In this document: positions 1 to 5,163 of the stretch, one piece after another
How the letters are laid out: every line of letters starts with the position of its first letter
Numbering within the stretch: the stretch's first letter is position 1
Source of the DNA: an uncultured Clostridium sp.
GTDB taxonomy: Bacteria; Bacillota_A; Clostridia; TANB77; CAG-508
Assembly: GCA_946491915.1 (NCBI GenBank)
Contig: CAMLYR010000099.1
Location: 1 to 5,163, forward strand
Reading direction: 5' to 3'
DNA: 5,163 nt
Position numbers and translations under genes: made by a program
Notes under the pieces: model-generated
The model's input: the letters and a program-made list of their open reading frames with translations, nothing else
Told to the model about the DNA's origin: nothing
Databases searched by the model: none

Positions 1-40
1 CAACAACAATTTCTAAAAAAATATTTATGTAATAAATCAT
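1..40 (-). CDS. Start of a hydrophobic protein, cut by the left edge (possible polysaccharide polymerase or flippase)
   Basis: An ATG at 40-38 opens a frame that stays open to the window edge and reads MIYYINIFLEIVV. It is preceded by TAGGGTAGGAAAGC, where AGGA (48-45) lies 4 nt from the ATG and GGG (52-50) lies 9 nt away, a plausible if slightly close ribosome binding site. It begins 15 nt after the stop of the preceding glycosyltransferase gene, matching the tight spacing of an operon. The visible residues are almost all hydrophobic or aromatic, as at the start of a polytopic membrane protein. In polysaccharide clusters the usual membrane partners are a Wzy- or EpsG-like polymerase or a Wzx-like flippase, so one of these is a reasonable guess. 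Thirteen codons are too few to identify a family, and a chance open frame cannot be fully excluded. Confidence 0.5.
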   Translation of the reverse strand, partial: MIYYINIFLEIVV

Positions 41-55
41 GCTTTCCTACCCTAT

Positions 56-1270
56 TTAAGAATTTAAAAGAGAATAATATATATCCAGATATTTGCTTAA
101 TTGCTTTGTTATCATAAAATTTTTTCTGGCATAATCTCTACATGCAGCAGCATATTTATAACTTCCAGTTTTCCTGATAATATTAATGTAATGATAAATA
201 TCATCAACGTTCGCATTATGTGAAACAAAACCTGTTCCCTTACCAACAAGCTCCGCATTAGCAGTTGAATCTATCGAAATAACAGGGGTTCCACAAGACA
301 GCGCTTCAACTACAACTTTACCAAATGATTCTTCAGGTGACATCTGTAAAAAAACGTCAGCCATGGAATAATAAGTTGCCAGATCATCAACACTTTGAGT
401 CTCTGGTATATGAATTATATTAGAAGGCATTTTTTCCTCATTCAAACGGCCTACTAAAATAATGATCTCATCGTCATTGAGAAGTCCGGATAATTTATAA
501 AAAGTTGATAATCCTTTTAAATCACTCCACATAGATGACACACCCAATATAATAAATTTCCCTTGGAGTCCAAGCTTCCTACGCATTTGATCGGCCTCCA
601 TTTTTTTAGGCCTGAATACATCTAAATCAACCCAGTTATATATAGTTTCAGTTATATTTGCATTTTGTAAAATAGAGCTGTATACTTCATTCGTTATCCA
701 TTTAGATACCCCTATTACGGCTAATCTTTTCATTTTTTTATAACAGGATGCCTTATCCATCAGCATCTTATTAGTTTTATCAAAAAACCATGTCGGAATA
801 TCTTTTTTTAATTGCGGACAATTACCGCAACTTGCTTTCCATTTATAGCAGCCGGCCTTTGTATAGTGAGTACATTTTCCTGTATAAAACCAGCAATCAT
901 GCAATGTAATAACAGTAGCGATATTTCTATCCCCTAAATAATTTAATAGTTTAATTACGTTCAGGTAATTAGAATGCAGATTTCCAAGATGAACAATATC
1001 CGGCTTGATTTTATCCATAAATCTTAATAATTTTTCTGTCGCTTTATTTGAATAATATCCTTGCAATCCACTTACTCTTGCCATTACAGAATGAAATTTA
1101 ACATCATTAACTGTCCCTATTACAAATTCATGTGGCTCTAAGTCACTACAGCCTTGAGAACAGGCAACGTATGATTCTATATTGTTCTGTTTTAAATATT
1201 CATGCAGCTCTTTGACCATGCTGCCAGTACTTCCATGTCCATATACTGCATTTATCTGTAAAACTCTCAT
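56..1270 (-). CDS. GT4 family glycosyltransferase, cysteine-rich HDCW subtype
   Basis: A 404-residue GT-B fold glycosyltransferase of family GT4, predicted to transfer a sugar from a nucleotide-sugar donor to a lipid-linked polysaccharide intermediate on the cytoplasmic side of the membrane. The N-terminal domain starts MRVLQINAVYGHGSTGS, with the glycine-rich turn at about residues 11-16. Residues 124-152 hold HDCW followed by cysteines at 133, 141, 148 and 151. The C-terminal donor domain has the GT4 EX7E signature at E314 and E322, followed by ALSCGTPVIS. The ATG at 1270 is chosen because GAGGG (1280-1276) sits 5 nt upstream. The in-frame TTG at 1282 would place that ribosome binding site inside the gene. 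With the ATG, the start lies 8 nt after the previous stop (TGA, 1281-1279). The N-terminal and HDCW segments resemble, from memory, transferases annotated as colanic-acid or capsule enzymes. Donor and acceptor are unknown. Length is normal and nothing looks broken. Confidence 0.94.
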   Translation of the reverse strand: MRVLQINAVYGHGSTGSMVKELHEYLKQNNIESYVACSQGCSDLEPHEFVIGTVNDVKFHSVMARVSGLQGYYSNKATEKLLRFMDKIKPDIVHLGNLHSNYLNVIKLLNYLGDRNIATVITLHDCWFYTGKCTHYTKAGCYKWKASCGNCPQLKKDIPTWFFDKTNKMLMDKASCYKKMKRLAVIGVSKWITNEVYSSILQNANITETIYNWVDLDVFRPKKMEADQMRRKLGLQGKFIILGVSSMWSDLKGLSTFYKLSGLLNDDEIIILVGRLNEEKMPSNIIHIPETQSVDDLATYYSMADVFLQMSPEESFGKVVVEALSCGTPVISIDSTANAELVGKGTGFVSHNANVDDIYHYINIIRKTGSYKYAAACRDYARKNFMITKQLSKYLDIYYSLLNS

Positions 1271-1275
1271 ATTTT

Positions 1276-1280
1276 CCCTC
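1276..1280 (-). promoter_or_regulatory. Ribosome binding site that fixes the start of the 404-residue GT4 gene
   Basis: GAGGG reads on the minus strand at 1280-1276 and is separated from the ATG at 1270 by AAAAT, a 5-nt spacer. It overlaps the TGA stop of the upstream gene (1281-1279), so ribosomes ending there could restart a few bases later. This favours the ATG over the TTG at 1282, which has no purine-rich site before it. Confidence 0.75.
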
Positions 1281-2586
1281 AATTTTTCACAAAGGATTCC
1301 AAATCTCCCATAAATGATTTTTTTATTTTTTCATGGTCATGATTAATTTTCCCAAATTCTATTGCTTTATTTGCATACTCTATAAGACATGACGGATTTT
1401 TTAAAATCATACGTAGTGTTTGATCAATCTTTTTTATATCATCTATACATATTGCAATATTATTATTCTTTAAATACCTAAAGCCTGAATGTTCTTTCCA
1501 GCATATGGCCATCACTGCACATCCACTCGTCATGCAATCAATAATTTTTGTGGAAAATGATAATCTCGTCAGCAGCTTATATTTTAGCTCAAAAGACTCA
1601 ACATGAAGGGCAATATCACTTTCAGAATACCTTTTTTTCAATTCTTCTTGTGTAATACTCCTGTGAACTATACTGTTAACTCCGTCATTTAAAGCTGCGT
1701 TCTGTTTATCCGAAAGTGCATTTCCCGTATATATATCTAATACAATTTTTATAGAATCTCTATTAATTATCTTAAGTATTTTTGAAATCTCAGCTAAAGT
1801 TTTCCATCTTCCGCAATAAATGCCCCCTGCATATATTAAACGGATAGGTCTATTCACAGTTTCTTTTTTCTTCACCTTAGAAAAATCGCCACTTTTCCTC
1901 AATATTTTCATGTTACAGTGAAGCGCCTTTTCATATTCATCTTTCTGTTCCTCTGTCATTGTATAAACCAGATCATATTGCTTAAAAGTTTTCCGCATAT
2001 TTTTTCTTAAGACAAAACGATTCATCCAATAAAACGGTGATAATCTGAATTGCTTTAATCCATAATTGTCATCAGATATATATGAAATCATTGGCACGTT
2101 ACATACTTCTTTAACCATTCGATCAATTGCAAGTAACTCATGTGAAGCATAGCACGGTGCAAAAATCAGATCCGGATTAAATTGCGTAATAAAATTCCTT
2201 AGTTCAACTGTATCCCATTTTGCCAACTTCCATATAAGAGATCTTATTATATAAAAAATCTCCATTCTATGACCTCTGAAAAAGTTATAGAATTTCTTAT
2301 TTTCAACTTCCGGTAAAGTTTGAGAATTGGCGGCGTACCCCATTTCATCTGTCGGATAATTATTAAACTCTAATATTTTCCCCGGCTTTCCCTTTTTCAA
2401 TATACTTTTTATCATCATACTATCCGTCATCTGATAATAAGATTTGCATAAAAAATTTGACGGATTACCAGGGTTGCAGTAAATCTGAGCAAATTCATAT
2501 CCTGTTCCGCCAAAAATATTTGAAAGTACGTTTCCCCCATTTGTATCGTCGCGCCAGACTTCTGCAGATATAATTAAAATTTTCAT
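1279..2586 (-). CDS. Divergent GT-B fold glycosyltransferase (GT4-like) of a polysaccharide cluster
   Basis: A 435-residue protein with the two-domain look of GT-B glycosyltransferases. The N-terminus reads MKILIISAEVWRDDTNGGN, with a second glycine-rich turn FGGTG at 25-29. A first-domain strand, DLIFAPCYASHE, lies near 139-150. The second domain begins near 247 with RPIRLIYAGGIYCGRW, where R260 and K262 could contact donor phosphates. The C-terminal segment FSTKIIDCMTSGCAVMAI (344-361) aligns by eye with the usual GT4 block containing the second Glu of EX7E, but Asp350 sits at that position and Leu342 eight residues earlier, so the canonical pair is absent. It is probably active on an unknown donor, though this cannot be shown here. 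Its start is well supported by GAGGA (2601-2597), 10 nt before the ATG. It follows the preceding GT2 gene after 17 nt and precedes the next gene by 8 nt, so it is clearly operonic. Confidence 0.88.
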   Translation of the reverse strand: MKILIISAEVWRDDTNGGNVLSNIFGGTGYEFAQIYCNPGNPSNFLCKSYYQMTDSMMIKSILKKGKPGKILEFNNYPTDEMGYAANSQTLPEVENKKFYNFFRGHRMEIFYIIRSLIWKLAKWDTVELRNFITQFNPDLIFAPCYASHELLAIDRMVKEVCNVPMISYISDDNYGLKQFRLSPFYWMNRFVLRKNMRKTFKQYDLVYTMTEEQKDEYEKALHCNMKILRKSGDFSKVKKKETVNRPIRLIYAGGIYCGRWKTLAEISKILKIINRDSIKIVLDIYTGNALSDKQNAALNDGVNSIVHRSITQEELKKRYSESDIALHVESFELKYKLLTRLSFSTKIIDCMTSGCAVMAICWKEHSGFRYLKNNNIAICIDDIKKIDQTLRMILKNPSCLIEYANKAIEFGKINHDHEKIKKSFMGDLESFVKN

Positions 2587-2603
2587 TTGTTTATTATCCT
2601 CAT

Positions 2604-3587
2604 CTAATATTTTCTTTTTCTTCTATACATATTCAATAACTTACTAAGTAAGGATAACGGCAATAATCTAACTAATTTTATACCCGATGAATTGCTATAC
2701 TTGCAGATTTTTTTATAACTTTTCAATTTGTTTTTACATGAATTTTTGTCTACTGTATTTATTTTATCATATACCAAAACTGCACACATATAGTGGGTGC
2801 TTAGATAGCCATATACAGCATCACGTATCTCGTCATACCGATTATCTTTCAATCGCTCGCTCCAAATATCAAGTGTACACAAAATATCATCTATAGATTT
2901 TACATCTGCAGTTCCTGTAACAGAATCATTCCTATATTTACGATATACATAAAAAGCCTGATTCAAAGCTGAAAATTTATCAGCGTGCAGATAAACATTT
3001 AGAAGCCAGTCTATGTCTTCTGCCTTGATACCTTCTATAAATTCTATTTTATTCTTTAACAAAAACTCTCTTCTAGTTACCGTAACCCACGCTGCTCCGG
3101 GAAAAAGATGATTAGTAAATAAATATTTCAATACATCATTTTTATCTGCGCTTTCCATGAATCTAATATCATATTTCCTATTACATATAACACTTTCTTC
3201 TGATATGCAAGAATAATCGATATTATTAAATACGATTGCATCGACTTCTTTTACACGTTGTATAGTCTCAGAAATCATAGATAATGCCGAATTATTATTC
3301 CAATAGTCATCGCTATCGACAAATATTATGTATTCTCCCCTTGCATGACGCACACCAGAATTTCTTGCACTACTTGATCCACCGTTTTTTTTGTGCAGCA
3401 CTTTAATATGTTCCTTATTTTTGGCCCAGTTATCGCAAATTTCAGGACACTTGTCCGGTGATCCATCATCCACAAGAATAATTTCATAATTTTCATATTC
3501 TTGGTTGGCGATACTGGAAATACATTTATCCAAATAGTCTTCAACTTTATATACAGGTACAATTATACTGAATAATACTTGATTCAT
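2604..3587 (-). CDS. GT2 family glycosyltransferase
   Basis: A 327-residue GT-A fold enzyme of family GT2, predicted to invert the anomeric configuration while adding a sugar to the lipid-linked repeat unit at the cytoplasmic membrane face. The N-terminal strand SIIVPVYKVEDYL is followed by the nucleotide-binding DDG (D40, D41), NGGSSSARNSG (68-78), the metal-binding DSDD (91-94) and, further on, EDIDW (190-194), which contains the likely catalytic-base region. YRKYRNDSVTG follows near 215-225. The last 30 residues, from SGIKLVRLLPLSLLSKLL, form a probable amphipathic helix with a basic tail (RRKRK), which suits peripheral membrane attachment. The ATG at 3587 is the first in frame, because a stop lies at 3593-3591 upstream. 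Its own ribosome binding site is weak (GTGA, 3598-3595), and the start overlaps the stop of a possible leader ORF. An eight-A run encodes K66-K67-N68. The acceptor and donor are not predictable. Confidence 0.95.
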   Translation of the reverse strand: MNQVLFSIIVPVYKVEDYLDKCISSIANQEYENYEIILVDDGSPDKCPEICDNWAKNKEHIKVLHKKNGGSSSARNSGVRHARGEYIIFVDSDDYWNNNSALSMISETIQRVKEVDAIVFNNIDYSCISEESVICNRKYDIRFMESADKNDVLKYLFTNHLFPGAAWVTVTRREFLLKNKIEFIEGIKAEDIDWLLNVYLHADKFSALNQAFYVYRKYRNDSVTGTADVKSIDDILCTLDIWSERLKDNRYDEIRDAVYGYLSTHYMCAVLVYDKINTVDKNSCKNKLKSYKKICKYSNSSGIKLVRLLPLSLLSKLLNMYRRKRKY

Positions 3588-3634
3588 TTTTCATTCACTG
3601 TTTTATGTGGTGTATATAGGAATTCAAACACCAT
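3584..3634 (-). CDS. Possible 16-codon leader ORF coupled to the 327-residue GT2 gene
   Basis: An ATG at 3634-3632 opens a short frame reading MVFEFLYTPHKTVNEK, ending in TGA at 3586-3584. That stop overlaps the ATG of the GT2 gene (3587-3585) in the classic ATGA arrangement linked to translational coupling. A purine-rich AAAGGA lies at 3643-3638, only 3 nt before this ATG but 6 nt before the in-frame GTG at codon 2, so either could be the start. The GT2 gene itself has only a weak ribosome binding site, so ribosomes arriving from this ORF may be how it is translated. The peptide has no recognisable family, and a frame this short can arise by chance in an AT-rich spacer. The role is an inference. 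Confidence 0.3.
   Translation of the reverse strand: MVFEFLYTPHKTVNEK
3608..3633 (-). repeat. Short inverted repeat covering the leader ORF start
   Basis: TGGTGT and ACACCA at 3608-3613 and 3628-3633 are perfect 6-bp complements around a 14-nt loop. In the minus-strand transcript the first arm includes most of the ATG (3634-3632) and the GTG of the possible leader ORF, so pairing would mask its start. The stem has only three G-C pairs and no T-run follows, so it is not a terminator. It may be chance. Confidence 0.25.
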
Positions 3635-3661
3635 ATTTCCTTTCTTTAATAATTATCATTT

Positions 3662-4705
3662 CTACTTCCGAATCATCTGAATTATCACTATCAGCATATA
3701 CACTAAAAAAGTTTGTCTGTGTTTTGCCGCCCAATAAAATACTTTCCAATAACTTGGAAAATATTTTATTTTAAGTTTTTTATATGCATTTCTATATCTG
3801 GGTGTATAAAGTATGTCTCTAATTAGTTCCACTTTTTCTTTATGTGTTTTATCCGAAGCGGCAATATTTAGACTCTGTCCTAAAATACTTAGGGCTATCC
3901 GATTATTAAGAGCATCCTGATATAATTCCGAGAGCTTATTATCATGTATATATTCTTCCATTTTATCAAAAAGTCTATTCCATTCCGCACATAACTCTGA
4001 ATTATATCTTGTTGTGATTGACTTATCATTATATTTTCTATAATGATAGTAATATTTATTTAGATATACAGCCTTATGTACATGGCGAAAATAATACAAA
4101 TTAAAAAGCCCATCTTCATATGTGCCAATTTCACGAATATCCTGAAAACGAATATGGTTTTCTTCAATAATACTTCTTTTATATAATTTCCCCCATACAG
4201 TACATAGTGCATCTGCATTTTCCGGTTTTTTTAGCTCATTTCCCACTAAACCAATAAAACGCCGATACAATTTATCTCTTACTTCCTTAGTGTTAAAAAT
4301 AATTTCTTCTTCATCATATATTTTCTTTTCCAAAGAACGATTTTCGAATTCTCTTATATAAGGCCAAAATACGACATCCGCCTGTTTCTTTTTAATTACA
4401 TCAACCATTACTTCAGATGTATTTTTGTCAATCCAGTCATCTGCATCAACAAACATAAGATATTCTCCTCTGGCTAATTCTAAACCGCAATTTCTGGCCA
4501 GAGAAACCCCTTCATTTGCTTTTGTTATTATTTTAATTCGTTTATCATATGCGTAGGAATTCAGGATATCCAAACTTTTATCTGTGGAAGCATCATCAAT
4601 AAAAATCACTTCGAAATCCTGAAATGTCTGATTCAAAATACTTTCCACACATTTTTTTAAATATTTTTCTGCATTATAGACTGGTACAATAAAACTAAGA
4701 TACAT
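3662..4705 (-). CDS. GT2 family glycosyltransferase with hydrophobic C-terminus
   Basis: A 347-residue GT-A fold, family GT2 enzyme, predicted to add a sugar to a lipid-linked polysaccharide precursor in the cytoplasm at the membrane. Visible motifs in order are FIVPVYNAEKYL (5-16), the nucleotide-binding DDAS (37-40), NEGVSLARN (64-72), the metal-binding DADD (87-90), WGKLY (171-175) and the catalytic-region YEDGLF (196-201). YYYHYRKYNDKSIT (218-231) follows, typical of capsule-type GT2 proteins. Residues 333-345 (FLVYMLIVIIQMI) are a hydrophobic stretch that could anchor the C-terminus in the membrane, though it is short for a full transmembrane helix. GGAAGGA (4719-4713) lies 7 nt before the ATG, giving strong support for the start. 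The gene is related to the next GT2 gene downstream, with the first 95 residues of both aligning almost without gaps. The upstream gap carries a possible promoter. Substrates are unknown. Confidence 0.95.
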   Translation of the reverse strand: MYLSFIVPVYNAEKYLKKCVESILNQTFQDFEVIFIDDASTDKSLDILNSYAYDKRIKIITKANEGVSLARNCGLELARGEYLMFVDADDWIDKNTSEVMVDVIKKKQADVVFWPYIREFENRSLEKKIYDEEEIIFNTKEVRDKLYRRFIGLVGNELKKPENADALCTVWGKLYKRSIIEENHIRFQDIREIGTYEDGLFNLYYFRHVHKAVYLNKYYYHYRKYNDKSITTRYNSELCAEWNRLFDKMEEYIHDNKLSELYQDALNNRIALSILGQSLNIAASDKTHKEKVELIRDILYTPRYRNAYKKLKIKYFPSYWKVFYWAAKHRQTFLVYMLIVIIQMIRK

Positions 4706-4746
4706 CTATAAATCCTTCCATTTTTTAGCTGTATTAGTAGTATGTA

Positions 4747-4787
4747 TGGATTAATATATATTTTTTTCTTTTTACGCTTGTAATCCA
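4747..4787. repeat. 7-bp inverted repeat in the intergenic gap
   Basis: TGGATTA (4747-4753) and TAATCCA (4781-4787) are exact complements separated by 27 bases. The arms are about 34 bp apart centre to centre, and they flank the proposed -10 element of the minus-strand promoter. They could be two half-sites for a regulator or a weak RNA stem. In a spacer this AT-rich a chance match is also credible. No T-run follows, so it is not a Rho-independent terminator. Confidence 0.25.
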
Positions 4788-4797
4788 ATTATGTCAA
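4769..4797 (-). promoter_or_regulatory. Possible internal sigma-70/sigma-A type promoter for the GT2 genes
   Basis: On the minus strand a perfect -35 hexamer TTGACA (4797-4792) is followed after exactly 17 nt by TAAAAA (4774-4769), which matches four of the six bases of the TATAAT consensus. Transcription would start near 4762 and read into the 347-residue GT2 gene, leaving a leader of roughly 55 nt. The gap of 111 nt is the longest in the window, which fits a place for extra transcription input. The -10 is poor, so this remains tentative. Confidence 0.3.
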
Positions 4798-4816
4798 ACA
4801 TTTGTAAATTTTCCCT

Positions 4817-5163
4817 TTAATGATTCAGTTTCCCACCACAAACAGTCAAAGATCTTTGCAAAAAATCCATGGTCTTTGCAACGATTTTTTTCTTATCAAA
4901 AAATTTTTCCATACGCTTTCTCCCTGCCAATCCCATAGTCTTACGCTCATCATATGGCAATTCAATAAATTTCTTTATCACTTCATACAAATCATTTGAA
5001 TTTTCAGTTTTGCAAAGAAAACCTGACATATTATCTGCAACAGCTTCCATACACCCTGGGATATTACTGGTAATGACCGGCCTTCCGGATGACGCGCTTT
5101 CTAAATTAGTATTCGCCATCCCCTCATGCCAGGACGGCAGTACAAAGCAATGACATCTTGCAA
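4817..5163 (-). CDS. GT4 family glycosyltransferase, C-terminal part (cut by the right edge)
   Basis: The last 114 residues of a GT4 glycosyltransferase; the frame stays open to the window edge, so the start and N-terminal acceptor domain lie outside. The visible part begins ARCHCFVLPSWHEG and contains the GT4 EX7E signature, with Glu of HEG (13th visible residue) and Glu of NLES (21st visible residue) seven residues apart. It is followed by SGRPVITSNIPGCMEAV, which forms part of the donor-binding site. The tail (YDERKTMGLAGRKRMEKFF and on) is the usual closing helix region. The ATG at 5119 is an internal methionine of this domain, not a start. The protein would use a nucleotide-sugar donor and build the same lipid-linked unit as its neighbours. 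From memory it resembles PglA- or EpsD-like transferases, but the donor is not predictable. It ends in TAA at 4819-4817, 111 nt before the next gene, with no terminator seen. Confidence 0.93.
   Translation of the reverse strand, partial: ARCHCFVLPSWHEGMANTNLESASSGRPVITSNIPGCMEAVADNMSGFLCKTENSNDLYEVIKKFIELPYDERKTMGLAGRKRMEKFFDKKKIVAKTMDFLQRSLTVCGGKLNH

Noticed and set aside
1271..1282. TTG start at 1282 giving four extra residues (MREN) and a 4-bp overlap with the upstream gene
   Set aside because: The ATG at 1270 has GAGGG 5 nt upstream and begins the usual MRVLQIN strand. The TTG start would put that ribosome binding site inside the coding region and has no site of its own.
2687..2896. Plus-strand open frame of 69 residues
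   Set aside because: It lies wholly antisense to a motif-complete GT2 gene, has no recognisable domain, and is expected by chance.
3326..3562. Minus-strand open frame of 78 residues in another frame of the GT2 gene
   Set aside because: It overlaps the catalytic core of the GT2 enzyme in a different frame and resembles no family.
3652..3657. A -10-like GATAAT before the 327-residue GT2 gene
   Set aside because: The position 17 nt upstream reads TCAGAT, which is not a -35 hexamer, and such -10-like words are common in AT-rich spacers.
4772..4801. Nine-codon frame (MFDIIGLQA) after the partial GT4 gene
   Set aside because: It is very short, overlaps the proposed promoter, and has no well-spaced ribosome binding site beyond a distant AAAGGG.
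4706..4816. Rho-independent terminator in the largest gap
   Set aside because: The run of A/T bases at 4760-4773 is A-rich on the transcribed orientation and is not preceded by a GC-rich hairpin, so no terminator is supported.
4817..5119. A separate 100-residue protein starting at the ATG at 5119
   Set aside because: The frame continues upstream to the window edge with FVLPSWHEG, which carries the first Glu of the GT4 EX7E motif, so this methionine is internal to a larger enzyme.
4869..5153. Plus-strand open frame of 94 residues
   Set aside because: It is antisense to the conserved GT4 C-terminal domain, with no domain of its own.

Overview
The window is AT-rich (roughly one third G+C by eye). 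Every gene lies on the minus strand, so transcription runs from the right edge to the left edge. It is an internal slice of a surface-polysaccharide (capsule, exopolysaccharide or O-antigen type) biosynthesis cluster. It contains nothing but sugar-transfer genes, plus the first codons of a probable membrane protein. Purine-rich Shine-Dalgarno sites (GAGGG, GAGGA, GGAAGGA), low G+C and the protein style suggest a low-GC Gram-positive, perhaps a gut Clostridia/Lachnospiraceae-type bacterium. This taxonomic guess is an inference from composition and family resemblance, not something the sequence proves.

Layout in transcription order: (1) 5163-4817, the C-terminal part of a GT4 glycosyltransferase that runs off the right edge; (2) a 111-nt gap holding a possible internal promoter and an inverted repeat; (3) 4705-3662, a GT2 glycosyltransferase; (4) a 74-nt gap holding a possible 16-codon leader ORF whose stop overlaps the next start as ATGA; (5) 3587-2604, a second GT2 glycosyltransferase; (6) 2586-1279, a GT-B fold glycosyltransferase without an obvious canonical EX7E motif; (7) 1270-56, a GT4 glycosyltransferase with a cysteine-rich HDCW segment; (8) 40-1, the first 13 codons of a hydrophobic protein, possibly a polymerase or flippase of the same cluster. 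No stretch longer than 300 bases lacks a gene.

How the genes probably work together: each enzyme would add one sugar from a nucleotide-sugar donor to a growing lipid-linked (undecaprenyl-diphosphate) oligosaccharide at the inner face of the cytoplasmic membrane. Five transferases in a row imply a repeat unit of about five or more sugars. A flippase and a polymerase, outside or at the edge of this window, would export and polymerise it. Donor sugars, linkages and acceptors cannot be read from this sequence.

I found no mobile element, CRISPR array, RNA gene or clear Rho-independent terminator. The region is mostly an ordinary polysaccharide locus. The points most worth a second look are the overlapping mini-ORF before the second GT2 gene, the possible internal promoter, and the divergent active-site region of the 435-residue glycosyltransferase.
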